Assembly (NCBI GenBank): GCA_020637235.1
Contig: JACJWG010000005.1
Location: 62,001 to 126,000, forward strand
DNA length: 64,000 nucleotides
From: Acidimicrobiaceae bacterium
GTDB taxonomy: Bacteria > Actinomycetota > Acidimicrobiia > Acidimicrobiales > Ilumatobacteraceae
Direction: 5' to 3'
The notes under the pieces were generated by a model. It was given only the letters and a program-made list of their open reading frames with translations, was not told the origin of the DNA and did not search any database. The translations under genes and the position numbers were made by a program. Below, piece after piece: positions 1-8,504 of the stretch. Numbering within the stretch: the first letter of the stretch is position 1; every line of letters starts with the position of its first letter.

Positions 1-72
1 GTGCGCCGCGATGTCGAACAGCGGCTCGTCGACGACCTCGTCGACGAGTTCCCCGAGCTCGGGGGGCAGTGA
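1..72 (+). CDS. C-terminal end of an unidentified gene (partial)
   Basis: The first reading frame is open from base 1 and closes with TGA at 70-72, giving a 23-residue tail that ends in EFPELGGQ. The stop overlaps the next start in a TGATG arrangement, so this is probably the last part of the gene preceding the export set in the same operon. The acidic, helix-like tail has no recognisable motif and I cannot assign a function. Confidence 0.55.
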   Translation: MRRDVEQRLVDDLVDEFPELGGQ

Positions 73-1931
73 TGGTGTCCCGGCCACATGCCGGGAGCCG
101 ACGGCGGAACCTCGCCCTCGTGGTCGTCGGGGCGTCGGTGCTGTCGGCCGGTGCGGGGGTCCTCGTCGGCCGTCGCCTCCAATCGCCGGCCGACGCCGCA
201 GCGGCCACCGCGGCGCCCGCACCGTCGCGGATCACGGTGCCCGTCGAGAAGCGCAGCATCGAGTCGCGGCTCGTGGCCAACGGCGAACTCGAGTACCAGG
301 AACCCACGCCGCTGCGCCTCGCTGGCCCGGTCGGTGCGAGCGCGGGCGCCACCCAGGTGGTGACCCGCGCCCCGGAGAACGGCACGCCGCTCGCCGAGGG
401 CGACATCCTGATGGAGGTCAGCGGCCGACCCGTGTTCGTGTTCCAGGGAGCGCTCCCCACCTACCGGAGCTTCGAGCCGGGCATGACCGGTCCCGACGTC
501 CAACAGCTCGAGGAGGCACTGGCCCGACTCGGGTTCGACCCCGGCACCGTCGACACCGTCTACGACGACGCCACCGAGGCGGCGATCGACCAGCTCTACG
601 AGTCGAAGGGCTACCAGAGCGAGGGACCGACCGAGGAACAGCGGAGCCGCCTCCGCACGGCCGAGAAGGCGGTCGCCGATGCGCAGGCGGCGCTCACCCG
701 CGCCAACGCCGACCTCACCGCGGCCGGCACGCCCGTGAGCGGCGCCGAGCTGCTCCGCCAGCAACAGGCGCTGCAGGCCGCGAAGGACGCCGTGCCCACC
801 GCCGAGGCCACGGCCACGCGCCGCAACACCGACGCCGCCGCTGCGGTGACCGCGGCCACGACGGTGCGCGACGCAGCCAGGACGGCTCGCGACGCAGCGA
901 GGGTCACGCGCGACGCTGCGGTCGCCCCCGGCGCGATCGACCCGGCGACCGGCGAACCCTACGCAACGGCCGAGCTGAAGCTGTTCGAGGACGACCTCGC
1001 CGCGAAGGAGGCGGCACTCGTCACCGCCGAAGCCGACCTCCGACGCACGATCAGCGAGCGCGACACCACCGCGACGGAGGTCGCGGCGGCGATCGTCGGT
1101 GCCCGAGACGCGCTGGCGCTCGCCGAGCTCACCTACGCCGAAGCGGTCGCGCCGAAGGACACGTCCGCCGCGCGCGATGCCGTCGCCTCGGCGCAGGCGA
1201 TCCTCGACCAGGCGCGCGCCGACCTCATGATCGAGCAGTTCCAGGTGGGCACGAAGATGCCGGCGGGCGAGATGATCTTCCTCCCGACGGTGCCGACCAC
1301 CGTCACCTCGGTCGACTCGGCGGTCGGCAAGGCACCGACCGAGCCCGTCGGCACCGCCTCGAGCACCCGGTCGCAGATCCGGGGACGGGTCGGCGCCGCC
1401 GACGCCGGCCTCGTGCGAGTCGGCGCGACCGTCGACATCGAACTCCGCGATCTGGACGTGCAGACGACCGGGGTGGTGACCGCGATCGAGGAGCCCGCGG
1501 GTGGGTCGGGTGATGACGGGAACGACGCCGGCCAGGGCGGCAGCGGCGGTCGGATCACGATCGTCGTGCAACCCGACGACCCGGCCGCGATCGCCGACTA
1601 CGTGGGCATGGGCTTCCCCGTCCGGCTCACCTTCACGGTCAGCTCCACCGACGGCGAGGTGCTGGCCGTGCCGGTGGCCGCGTTGTCGGTCGGCGCCGAT
1701 GGCGAGTCGCGGGTCGAGGTGGAACGTGCCGAGGGCGGTGGCGCCGACGCGGTCGAGCAGGTGACCGTCACGGTTGGCCTCAGCGCCGACGGCTACGCCG
1801 AGGTGACCCCGGTCGACGGCTCGCTCGGCGAGGGCGACCGGGTGGTCGTCGGCACCGAACGTGGACGTCGCAGCGACGACTCGAGCGACGACTCGAGCGA
1901 CGACTCGAGCGACGACGGCGAGGACGGATGA
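72..1931 (+). CDS. HlyD/MacA-type membrane-fusion adaptor with peptidoglycan-binding domain
   Basis: Likely the periplasmic adaptor of an ABC export machine, linking the downstream ATPase and permease to the cell wall. About 619 residues: a basic N-terminus and one signal-anchor helix (about 13-33), then a barrel-sandwich start with the usual VPVEKR strand. A PG_binding_1-like domain follows (about 136-175, GMTGPDVQQLEEAL). Next come a long Ala-rich coiled coil (about 192-386) and a beta-barrel region (about 434-590). The protein ends in an acidic Asp/Ser tail encoded by a 12-bp tandem repeat. ATG at 72 overlaps the previous stop (TGATG) and has a G-rich stretch just upstream; GTG at 69 is an alternative. 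The last bases overlap the ATPase start (ATGA), so the three genes are probably co-translated. The substrate is not visible. Adaptors with a wall-binding domain occur in Gram-positive MacAB-like systems. Confidence 0.8.
   Translation: MVSRPHAGSRRRNLALVVVGASVLSAGAGVLVGRRLQSPADAAAATAAPAPSRITVPVEKRSIESRLVANGELEYQEPTPLRLAGPVGASAGATQVVTRAPENGTPLAEGDILMEVSGRPVFVFQGALPTYRSFEPGMTGPDVQQLEEALARLGFDPGTVDTVYDDATEAAIDQLYESKGYQSEGPTEEQRSRLRTAEKAVADAQAALTRANADLTAAGTPVSGAELLRQQQALQAAKDAVPTAEATATRRNTDAAAAVTAATTVRDAARTARDAARVTRDAAVAPGAIDPATGEPYATAELKLFEDDLAAKEAALVTAEADLRRTISERDTTATEVAAAIVGARDALALAELTYAEAVAPKDTSAARDAVASAQAILDQARADLMIEQFQVGTKMPAGEMIFLPTVPTTVTSVDSAVGKAPTEPVGTASSTRSQIRGRVGAADAGLVRVGATVDIELRDLDVQTTGVVTAIEEPAGGSGDDGNDAGQGGSGGRITIVVQPDDPAAIADYVGMGFPVRLTFTVSSTDGEVLAVPVAALSVGADGESRVEVERAEGGGADAVEQVTVTVGLSADGYAEVTPVDGSLGEGDRVVVGTERGRRSDDSSDDSSDDSSDDGEDG
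1875..1916 (+). repeat. 12-bp tandem repeat, 3.5 copies
   Basis: The unit GACGACTCGAGC occurs three times head to tail (1875-1886, 1887-1898, 1899-1910), followed by a half copy. Each unit encodes Asp-Asp-Ser-Ser in the C-terminal tail of the adaptor. The repeat is in frame, so slippage would change tail length without a frameshift. Confidence 0.9.
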
Positions 1932-2656
1932 GCGTCGTCGCCGATCCCGACCTCGGCGAGGAGCCGCGCGAACCCGCCGGCGTGGTCCCGGTGGTCGTGC
2001 TCGACGACGTCTGGCGGGTCTTCCCCACCGACCCACCGGTCGAGGCGCTGCGCGCCGTGCATCTGCGCGTCGACCCCGGCGAGTACGTGGCGATCATCGG
2101 GCCGAGCGGCTCGGGGAAGTCGACGTTGCTCAACGTGCTCGGGCTGCTCGACCGCCCGACCGGCGGCACCTACCAGCTCGACGGCATCGACACCGCCGCC
2201 CTCGGCGACCGCGCCCGGGCCGCGGAGCGGGGCCGGCGGATCGGGTTCGTGTTCCAGAGCTTCCACCTGCTCTCGTACCGATCGGTCGAGGAGAACGTGA
2301 TGCTGTCCGAGCTCTACCTCGGCACGTCGCGTCGCGACCGGCGCTGCCGCGCCGTCGAGGCGCTCGAGCGGGTGGGGCTCGGGCATCGTCTCGGCTTCTC
2401 GCCGATCCGGCTGTCGGGCGGTGAACGCCAACGCGTGGCGATCGCCCGGGCGCTGCTCGGCGAACCGAGCCTGCTGCTGTGCGACGAACCGACCGGCAAC
2501 CTCGACTCGGCGAACACCGCTGCCGTGCTCGACCTCTTCGACGACCTGCGCGCGCAGGGCCTCACGATCCTGGTGATCACCCACGACACCGAGGTCGCCG
2601 CCCGGGCGCAGCGTCGCGTGCGGATGGTCGACGGCCAGCTCGCGGAGGTGGCCTGA
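1928..2656 (+). CDS. ABC transporter ATP-binding protein, MacB/LolD type
   Basis: ATPase subunit of the export set. The 242 residues carry Walker A GPSGSGKST (about 58-66), a Q-loop region (IGFVFQSFHLL), the signature LSGGERQRVA (about 160) and Walker B LLLCDEPTGNLDS (about 181); the H-loop is ITHD. The DEPTGNLD form is typical of the LolD/MacB/FtsE class that works with FtsX-fold permeases. The ATG at 1928 overlaps the adaptor stop (ATGA), and the stop TGA at 2654-2656 overlaps the permease ATG (TGATG). An acidic N-terminal extension of about 25 residues precedes the ABC fold. Assignment to the class is firm; the substrate is unknown. Confidence 0.93.
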   Translation: MSVVADPDLGEEPREPAGVVPVVVLDDVWRVFPTDPPVEALRAVHLRVDPGEYVAIIGPSGSGKSTLLNVLGLLDRPTGGTYQLDGIDTAALGDRARAAERGRRIGFVFQSFHLLSYRSVEENVMLSELYLGTSRRDRRCRAVEALERVGLGHRLGFSPIRLSGGERQRVAIARALLGEPSLLLCDEPTGNLDSANTAAVLDLFDDLRAQGLTILVITHDTEVAARAQRRVRMVDGQLAEVA

Positions 2657-3885
2657 TGGGCGCCGCCCGGCCCCGGCCGCGACTGCGGTTCGCCGACCTG
2701 CTCGACGAGACGCTCGCCGGCGTCTTCGCACGCCCGGCGCGAGCCGCGCTCACCACGCTCGGCACGGTGCTCGGGATCGCCTCGCTCGTCGCGACCCTCG
2801 GCATCTCACGCACCGCCGGCGGACAGATCGTCGGGCGGTTCGACGAGCTGGCGGCCACCCAGGTCACCGTGTCGGCGCGCACCGCGGGATCGGGGTCGTC
2901 GAGCCGCGCCGCGGCCACCTTGCCGTGGGACGTCGAGCTCCGGCTCGACCGGCTGAACGGTGTGGTCGCGTCGGGCGCCGTGGCCGAGGCCTCGAACCCG
3001 GGCTCGCTGCGCACCGTGCCCCTGATCGACCCGCAGAACGTGACCGAGCGGCTCGTGCCGGTGTTCGCCGGTTCGGTCGGCCTCCTCGACGCGGTGCGGG
3101 GCCGGATCGCGACCGGACGCTGGTTCGACGCCGGGCACGTCGAGCGTCGTGACCGGGTCGCGGTGATCGGCGCCGACGTCGCCGATCAGTTCGGCATCGA
3201 CCGCCTCGACCGCCAGCCCGGGGTCTTCATCGGCGACGAGATCTTCACCGTGATCGGCATCCTCGACGCAGCGCCTCGGGACACCGGCCTCGTGCAGAGC
3301 GTCATCGTGCCCTTCACCGCGGGGCAGGACCGGCTCGGCATCACCCGGCCCGATCGGGTGGTGGTCGAGACCGTCATCGGTGCCGCCCGGCTCGTCGCCG
3401 AGCAGGCGCCCGTCGCGCTCAACCCCAATGCCGCCGAGGGACTGAAGGTGACCGCGCCTCGCGACCCGGCGCGCACGAAGGACGCCGTGCAGGACGACGT
3501 GAACCAGCTGTTCCTCCTGCTCGGGCTGATCTCGCTCGTCGTGGGTGCGATCGGCATCGCGAACGTCACACTCGTGACGGTGATGGAGCGCACCGGCGAG
3601 ATCGGGCTGCGCCGCGCCCTCGGCGCGTCGCGACGGCACATCGCGCTGCAGTTCCTCGCCGAGTCGACGGCGATGGGCCTCGTCGGCGGGATCATCGGCG
3701 CGACCGTCGGGATCATCACCATCGTCGGCGTCGCCGGCAGCCGGGAATGGACCCCGGTGCTCGACCTGTGGTTGCCGCTCGCCGCGCCGTTCGCTGGCGC
3801 CGTGGTCGGGCTCGTGGCCGGGCTCTACCCCTCGGTGCGCGCCGCGCGGATGGAGCCCGTCGACGCGCTGCGCGCCGGTACCTGA
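2656..3885 (+). CDS. ABC transporter permease, MacB/FtsX type
   Basis: Membrane subunit of the same set, about 409 residues. It has the MacB plan: a first membrane helix near residues 33-55 (LTTLGTVLGIASLVATLG), a large extracytoplasmic domain, then three C-terminal helices. The FtsX-domain motif ERTGEIGLRRALGASRRHI is present, and the protein ends VDALRAGT as is usual in the family. The start is ATG 2656, which overlaps the ATPase stop; longer in-frame versions would run backwards through that gene. It ends 7 bp before the convergent Fe-S gene, and a short hairpin spans both stop codons. Confidence 0.92.
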   Translation: MGAARPRPRLRFADLLDETLAGVFARPARAALTTLGTVLGIASLVATLGISRTAGGQIVGRFDELAATQVTVSARTAGSGSSSRAAATLPWDVELRLDRLNGVVASGAVAEASNPGSLRTVPLIDPQNVTERLVPVFAGSVGLLDAVRGRIATGRWFDAGHVERRDRVAVIGADVADQFGIDRLDRQPGVFIGDEIFTVIGILDAAPRDTGLVQSVIVPFTAGQDRLGITRPDRVVVETVIGAARLVAEQAPVALNPNAAEGLKVTAPRDPARTKDAVQDDVNQLFLLLGLISLVVGAIGIANVTLVTVMERTGEIGLRRALGASRRHIALQFLAESTAMGLVGGIIGATVGIITIVGVAGSREWTPVLDLWLPLAAPFAGAVVGLVAGLYPSVRAARMEPVDALRAGT

Positions 3886-3897
3886 TCGCGGGTCAGG
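3881..3897. terminator. Small hairpin containing both convergent stop codons
   Basis: CCTGA (3881-3885) and TCAGG (3893-3897) pair around a 7-nt loop. The arms contain the TGA stops of the FtsX permease (plus) and the Fe-S oxidoreductase (minus). Three of the five pairs come free from two opposed TGA codons, so the evidence for a terminator is modest. Confidence 0.35.
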
Positions 3898-6199
3898 CGT
3901 CGGTCGGCGTGATCACCGTGGCGGCGTCGTTGGCCGCTGAGCCGGCGGCGGCCACCGACAGCGGCGCCTCCTGCGCGCCGAGCCGGCGTTCGCCGGCCTC
4001 GATCGCCTCGAGCAGGTGGATCGCGATGTCGGCCACCTTCACCTGGTCGTCGTCGGCACCGGCCGCCTTCACGCCGTCGTCGAGCATGATGTAGCAGAAC
4101 GGGCAGGCCGTCGCGACCCGGGTGGCACCGGTCGACAGCGCCTCGACGGCACGCTCGTCGTTCACCTTCGTGCCGATCGACTCCTCCATCCACATGCGGG
4201 CACCGCCGGCGCCGCAGCACATGCCCTTGGTGCCGTTGCGCTGCATCTCGACGATCTCGATGCCCTTGATCGAACCGACCACCTTGCGCGGCGCCAGGTA
4301 CACGTCGTTGTGGCGACCGAGGTAGCAGCTGTCGTGGTAGGTGATCCGCTCCTCGAGGGTGGCCTGGCTCACGTCGAGCGTGCCGGCCTCGATCAGCTGC
4401 TCGAGCAGCTGGGTGTGGTGCACCACCTCGTAGTTGCCACCGAGCTGCGGGTATTCGTTGCGCAGCGTGTTGAAGCAGTGCGGGCACTGGGTGATGACCT
4501 TCTGCACGCCCATGCCGTTCAGCATCTCGATGTTCGGCATCGCGAGCATCTGGAACAGGTACTCGTTGCCCGAACGACGGGCCGAGTCGCCGGTGCACAT
4601 CTCGCTCGGCCCGAGGATCGCGACCTCGATCCCGGCGCGGCGCAACAGCTTCGCCATTGCCTGGGTGACCTTCTTGTTCTTGTCGTCGAACGAGCCGGCG
4701 CAACCCACCCAGTAGAGGTACTCGGCGGTGATCGGCTCGCCCGGATCGAGGATCGTGACGTCGTCGAGGCCGTTGGCCCAGTCGGCGCGCTCGCCCTGGT
4801 TCATGCCCCACGGGTTGCCCTGGTTCTCCATGGCGCGGTAGGCGTTGCCGAGCTCGGCCGGGAAGTTGCTCTCCATGAGCGACAGGTAGCGCCGCATGTC
4901 GAGGATCTTGTCGAGGATCTCGATGTTCACCGGGCAGATCTCGTCACACGCCTTGCAGCTCGTGCAGCTCCACACCTCTTCGGCGGTGATCCGCTCGAAC
5001 AGCGAGTTGGACGAGATGGTGATCTCGGGCACGGTGCCGAGCGGCGGGCTCACCTTCGCGTGTGACGCCGACGCAGCCATCACCTCGCCGGTCTTCAGCA
5101 CGATCTCGCGTGGGTCGAGCGGCTTGCCGGTCGCGTGGGCCGGGCATACGCTGGTGCAGCGACCACACATCGTGCAGGCATCGGTGTCGAGCAACTGCTT
5201 CCAGGTGAAGTCCTCCACCACGCTCGCGCCGAAGGTCTCGAGCGAGGTCTCGGTGAGGTTGGGCATCGCCCGCATCGCACCCTTCGGGCGCTCGCGGTCG
5301 CGCAGGTACATGTTCAGCGGCGAGGTGAACATGTGGCGCAGCATGGTGACCGGCAGGATCGCCAGGAAGGCGAGGAAGGCGACCACGTGGGTGCCCCACC
5401 AGATCTGGTGCCACAGGTCGATCGTGTCCTGCGAGAGGCCGTCGAAGATCGTGGCGATCGGGTAGCCGACGAAGCTGAACTTCTCGTAGTCGGGCATGCC
5501 CTCGTGGGCGATGCGGAAGCCCTCCGCCACGAAGCCGGACAGGCCGAGCACGAAGAACACGCCGAGGATCAGCGCGTGCTCGGGCTTGGTCTTGATGCGG
5601 ATGCGATACGGGCGCTGCACGTACCGACGGACGATCGCCCACACGATGCCGACCATGAACACCACACCGAACAGGTCGCCCATGAATGCGTACGCGCGGT
5701 ACACGTCGCCGTGCAGGAACTTGAGGTCCTCGGGCAACTGGTGGTCGACCTCGAGTGTGGTGGTGATGCCGAGCAGGCCGAGGAAGCCGAAGTAGATGAA
5801 CGAGTGCATCAGGCCGGCGGCGGAGTCGCGCAGCAACGTCTGCATGTAGACGCCGGCGCGGAAGTCGCCGAGGCGCTTCTTCGCGTTCTGGGGGGTGAGG
5901 CGACGGCGGTCGCTGACGCCGCGCTCCCAGTTCTTCACCCGATCGGCGAACACGAAGGCGCCCCACACGATCATCGCCGGCATCACCGTGTAGAACGCGA
6001 TCTTCAGTGGTCCGGGGATGTTGCCGAACACCTCGCGGTGCACCGCGTTCTCGTTGTGCCAGCCGGTGATCAGCGGCAACACACCCGACGCCAGGATGAA
6101 CACGCCCATGGCGATGCCGATCCCGATGACGAGCTGGTGGGGCTTGAGGCGCTTGGGGCCCTGGTCGGCGACCGGGGCGGAAGACGAATGCGTACTCAT
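3893..6199 (-). CDS. Membrane-bound Fe-S oxidoreductase with CCG domains (HdrD/GlpC-like)
   Basis: Probably passes electrons between a membrane quinone or haem module and a soluble partner; the reaction is not identifiable. The 768 residues start with about six membrane helices (within residues 20-295), resembling the nitrate-reductase gamma/HdrE fold. Two 4Fe-4S ferredoxin motifs follow, CTMCGRCTSVCP (about 345) and CTSCKACDEICP (about 417). Two cysteine-rich CCG domains come last, with CPHCFNTLRNEYP, HDSCYLGRH and CCGAGGARMW. The architecture matches the essential mycobacterial protein Rv0338c, but this one is shorter at the C-terminus. The start ATG at 6199 has a -10-like TACAGT 10 nt upstream. 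The gene lies 91 bp downstream of the cyclic-nucleotide-binding gene on the same strand. Confidence 0.88.
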   Translation of the reverse strand: MSTHSSSAPVADQGPKRLKPHQLVIGIGIAMGVFILASGVLPLITGWHNENAVHREVFGNIPGPLKIAFYTVMPAMIVWGAFVFADRVKNWERGVSDRRRLTPQNAKKRLGDFRAGVYMQTLLRDSAAGLMHSFIYFGFLGLLGITTTLEVDHQLPEDLKFLHGDVYRAYAFMGDLFGVVFMVGIVWAIVRRYVQRPYRIRIKTKPEHALILGVFFVLGLSGFVAEGFRIAHEGMPDYEKFSFVGYPIATIFDGLSQDTIDLWHQIWWGTHVVAFLAFLAILPVTMLRHMFTSPLNMYLRDRERPKGAMRAMPNLTETSLETFGASVVEDFTWKQLLDTDACTMCGRCTSVCPAHATGKPLDPREIVLKTGEVMAASASHAKVSPPLGTVPEITISSNSLFERITAEEVWSCTSCKACDEICPVNIEILDKILDMRRYLSLMESNFPAELGNAYRAMENQGNPWGMNQGERADWANGLDDVTILDPGEPITAEYLYWVGCAGSFDDKNKKVTQAMAKLLRRAGIEVAILGPSEMCTGDSARRSGNEYLFQMLAMPNIEMLNGMGVQKVITQCPHCFNTLRNEYPQLGGNYEVVHHTQLLEQLIEAGTLDVSQATLEERITYHDSCYLGRHNDVYLAPRKVVGSIKGIEIVEMQRNGTKGMCCGAGGARMWMEESIGTKVNDERAVEALSTGATRVATACPFCYIMLDDGVKAAGADDDQVKVADIAIHLLEAIEAGERRLGAQEAPLSVAAAGSAANDAATVITPTDA

Positions 6200-6259
6200 G
6201 GCGACGCGAACTGTAGTTCGCCGGGACGCCGGGCTCCTCGTCCGCAGGCGGGCGGCCGC

Positions 6260-6279
6260 GTGACACGCGACCGCGTCAC
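6260..6279. promoter_or_regulatory. Inverted repeat GTGAC-N10-GTCAC upstream of the Fe-S gene
   Basis: The 20-bp element lies between the cyclic-nucleotide-binding gene and the Fe-S oxidoreductase. A related GTGACG-N4-CGTCAC palindrome sits at 6751-6766 on the other side of the cNMP gene. Spacing does not fit the CRP consensus (GTGA-N6-TCAC). It may be an operator or a hairpin in the mRNA. Confidence 0.25.
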
Positions 6280-6290
6280 CTCACGTCAGG

Positions 6291-6716
6291 TCAGCCGAAG
6301 TACTGGCGGTCGAGGTCGCGGATGCGCGACGCGAGCGAGGCGAGCAGCTTGTGCGCGAGCGCCGGTACGTCGTCGACGACCCCGAGGAAGGTGCGCTGGC
6401 TCAGCAACAGGAACAGACAGTCGGTCTCGCAGGTGACGGTCGCCGTGCGCGGGCCGTGATCCAACAACGAGAGCTCGCCGACGATGGTGCCCGGGCCGAG
6501 GCTCGCGACCTTCTTGCCGTTGCGCTTCACCGACACGGTGCCCGACAGCACGACGAACGCCTCGCGACCGGTCTGACCCTGGTCGACGATCAGCGACCCG
6601 GCGGGCATCGTGACCTCGTCGCCGGCCTTGGCGATCTTCTCGAGGTCCTTCTGCGAGCACGCCGAGAACAGCGGGATGTTCTTCAGATGCTCGACGTGCG
6701 CCTTCTTGCTTGCCAT
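6291..6716 (-). CDS. Stand-alone cyclic-nucleotide-binding domain protein
   Basis: 141 residues, made only of a CAP_ED/cNMP-binding fold. The start resembles CRP (HLKNIPLFSACSQKDLEKIA). The phosphate-binding cassette is GELSLLDHGPRTATV, with Glu81 and Arg90 in the usual places, so nucleotide binding is plausible. There is no helix-turn-helix or catalytic domain, so it is not itself a CRP-type regulator; it may be a regulatory subunit that acts through a partner. ATG 6716 is preceded on the minus strand by TATGCT-N8, a near-leaderless promoter. It is followed by the Fe-S oxidoreductase on the same strand. Confidence 0.85.
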   Translation of the reverse strand: MASKKAHVEHLKNIPLFSACSQKDLEKIAKAGDEVTMPAGSLIVDQGQTGREAFVVLSGTVSVKRNGKKVASLGPGTIVGELSLLDHGPRTATVTCETDCLFLLLSQRTFLGVVDDVPALAHKLLASLASRIRDLDRQYFG

Positions 6717-6750
6717 GGGCGCCGAGCATAGACCGCTCGCACGCGCCGCC

Positions 6751-6766
6751 GTGACGTGGACGTCAC
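6751..6766. promoter_or_regulatory. Palindrome GTGACG-TGGA-CGTCAC in the cNMP-gene/gpmI divergent region
   Basis: A perfect 6-bp inverted repeat with a 4-bp spacer, followed at 6772 by a third GTGACA half-site. It lies between the divergent promoters of the cNMP-binding gene and gpmI. The related repeat at 6260-6279 flanks the other end of the cNMP gene. The binding factor is unknown. Confidence 0.3.
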
Positions 6767-6820
6767 CGAGCGTGACACGATCCCGGATCGGGCGTCGGGC
6801 GCCCGTCGTAGACTGGGACC

Positions 6821-8476
6821 GTGACGCACTCCCCGCTCTCGCTCGCCCGCCGCGACGGCTTCCACGGTCGCTCCGGGCCGCTGCTGCTCGTCATCGCGGA
6901 CGGTGTGGGCATCGCGCCCCCGGGGCCGTCCAACGCGGTCACCGAGGCCGACACGCCCACCCTCGACGCGCTGCTCGCGTCGCCGCTCAGCACGTCGTTG
7001 CTCGCCCACGGTCCGGCGGTCGGCCTGCCGTCGGACGACGACATGGGCAACAGCGAGGTCGGTCACAACGCGCTCGGCGCAGGTCGGGTGTTCGCCCAGG
7101 GTGCGAAGCTCGTCAACCATGCGCTGGCGAGCGGCGCCCTCTACCGCAATCCCGTCTGGCAGGAGGCCGTCGCGCACGGGCGGGCGCACACGATGCACTT
7201 CCTCGGTCTGCACAGCGACGGCAACGTGCATTCGCACATCGACCACCTGCACCAGATGCTCGAGCGGGCGGCCGAGGAGGGCGTCGTCCGTGCCCGTGTG
7301 CACGTGCTGCTCGACGGTCGCGACGTGCCGGCACGGTCGGCGCTCGACTACCTCGCGCAGACCGAGCAGGTGCTGCAGAAGATCAACGAGCACGGCGCCG
7401 ATCGCGGCGTCGACTTCCGCATCGCGAGCGGCGGCGGTCGGATGACGATCACGATGGACCGCTACGGGGCCGACTGGGCGATGGTGCAGCGCGGCTACGA
7501 GTGCCACACCCACGGTGTCGGCCGGCCGTTCCGTTCGGCGGCCGAGGCGGTGGAGACGATGTACGCCGAGAGCGACACGGGCGACCAGTACCTGGCGTCG
7601 TTCGTGGTGGTCGACGACGCCGGCGTGCCGGTGGGCACCATGCACGACGGCGACGCCGTCGTGCTCTACAACTTCCGCGGCGATCGGGCGATCGAGATCT
7701 CGCAGGCGTACGAGGACCCGACCTTCGACCGGTTCGATCGCGACGCCGTCGCACCGCACCCCGACGTGTCCTTCTGCGGGATGCTCCAGTACGACGGCGA
7801 CGCCCTCGTGCCGAAGCGCTACCTCGTCGACCCGCCTACCATCGAGCGCACCGTCAGCGAGTACCTGTGTGCCGAAGGTGTGAGCACCTTCGCGATCAGC
7901 GAGACCCAGAAGTACGGCCATGTCACCTACTTCTGGAACGGCAACAAATCGGGATACATCGACCCGTCGCTCGAGACCTACGTCGAGATCCCCAGTGACA
8001 ACGTCGCGTTCGACACGACGCCGGCGATGAAGGTGCGCGAGATCACGGCTGCCACGATCGAGATGCTCCGCTCGGGCCGGTACCGGTTCGGGCGGCTCAA
8101 CTTCCCCTCGGGCGACATGGTGGGCCACACCGGGCACCTGCACGCCACGATCGACGCGATGACCGTGATCGACGAGTGCATGGCCCGGCTCATCGAGGTG
8201 ATCGACGAGCTCGGTGGCGTGCTCGTCTACACCGCCGACCACGGCAACGCCGACATCATGTTCACCGAGACCGCCGACGGCGTGCGCATGCCGAAGACCT
8301 CGCACACGCTCAGCCCGGTGCCCTTCGCGATCCACGACGCGGCGTGGCACGGCGAGTACCACCTCGCCGCGCCCGACGGTGCCGGCCTCGCCAACGTGGC
8401 CGCCACCCTGCTCGACCTGCTCGGCTTCGTGCCGCCGTCCGACTACGAGCCGTCGGTCATCGCGTTCGACGCCTGA
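6821..8476 (+). CDS. gpmI: 2,3-bisphosphoglycerate-independent phosphoglycerate mutase
   Basis: Interconverts 3- and 2-phosphoglycerate in glycolysis and gluconeogenesis, using two Mn ions and a phosphoserine intermediate. The 551 residues cover the full family length. Visible motifs are the first metal Asp in VIADGVG (Asp27) and the catalytic serine in DMGNSEVGHNALGAGR (Ser78). The mid-region HIDHLHQM/LLDGRDVPARSAL and the C-terminal metal site GDMVGHTGH and TADHGNAD are also present, as is the final KTSHTLSPVPF. The GTG start is taken because TAGACT lies exactly 6 nt upstream, implying a leaderless mRNA. The next gene starts 28 bp after the stop with its own -10 box. Confidence 0.96.
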   Translation: MTHSPLSLARRDGFHGRSGPLLLVIADGVGIAPPGPSNAVTEADTPTLDALLASPLSTSLLAHGPAVGLPSDDDMGNSEVGHNALGAGRVFAQGAKLVNHALASGALYRNPVWQEAVAHGRAHTMHFLGLHSDGNVHSHIDHLHQMLERAAEEGVVRARVHVLLDGRDVPARSALDYLAQTEQVLQKINEHGADRGVDFRIASGGGRMTITMDRYGADWAMVQRGYECHTHGVGRPFRSAAEAVETMYAESDTGDQYLASFVVVDDAGVPVGTMHDGDAVVLYNFRGDRAIEISQAYEDPTFDRFDRDAVAPHPDVSFCGMLQYDGDALVPKRYLVDPPTIERTVSEYLCAEGVSTFAISETQKYGHVTYFWNGNKSGYIDPSLETYVEIPSDNVAFDTTPAMKVREITAATIEMLRSGRYRFGRLNFPSGDMVGHTGHLHATIDAMTVIDECMARLIEVIDELGGVLVYTADHGNADIMFTETADGVRMPKTSHTLSPVPFAIHDAAWHGEYHLAAPDGAGLANVAATLLDLLGFVPPSDYEPSVIAFDA

Positions 8477-8504
8477 ACACCAGCCGACCAGTAGCGTCGG
8501 CCCG

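Noticed and set aside
6260..6279. CRP/FNR site call for GTGAC-N10-GTCAC
   Set aside because: Spacing is wrong for CRP (GTGA-N6-TCAC) and the neighbouring cNMP protein has no DNA-binding domain. It is kept only as an unexplained repeat.
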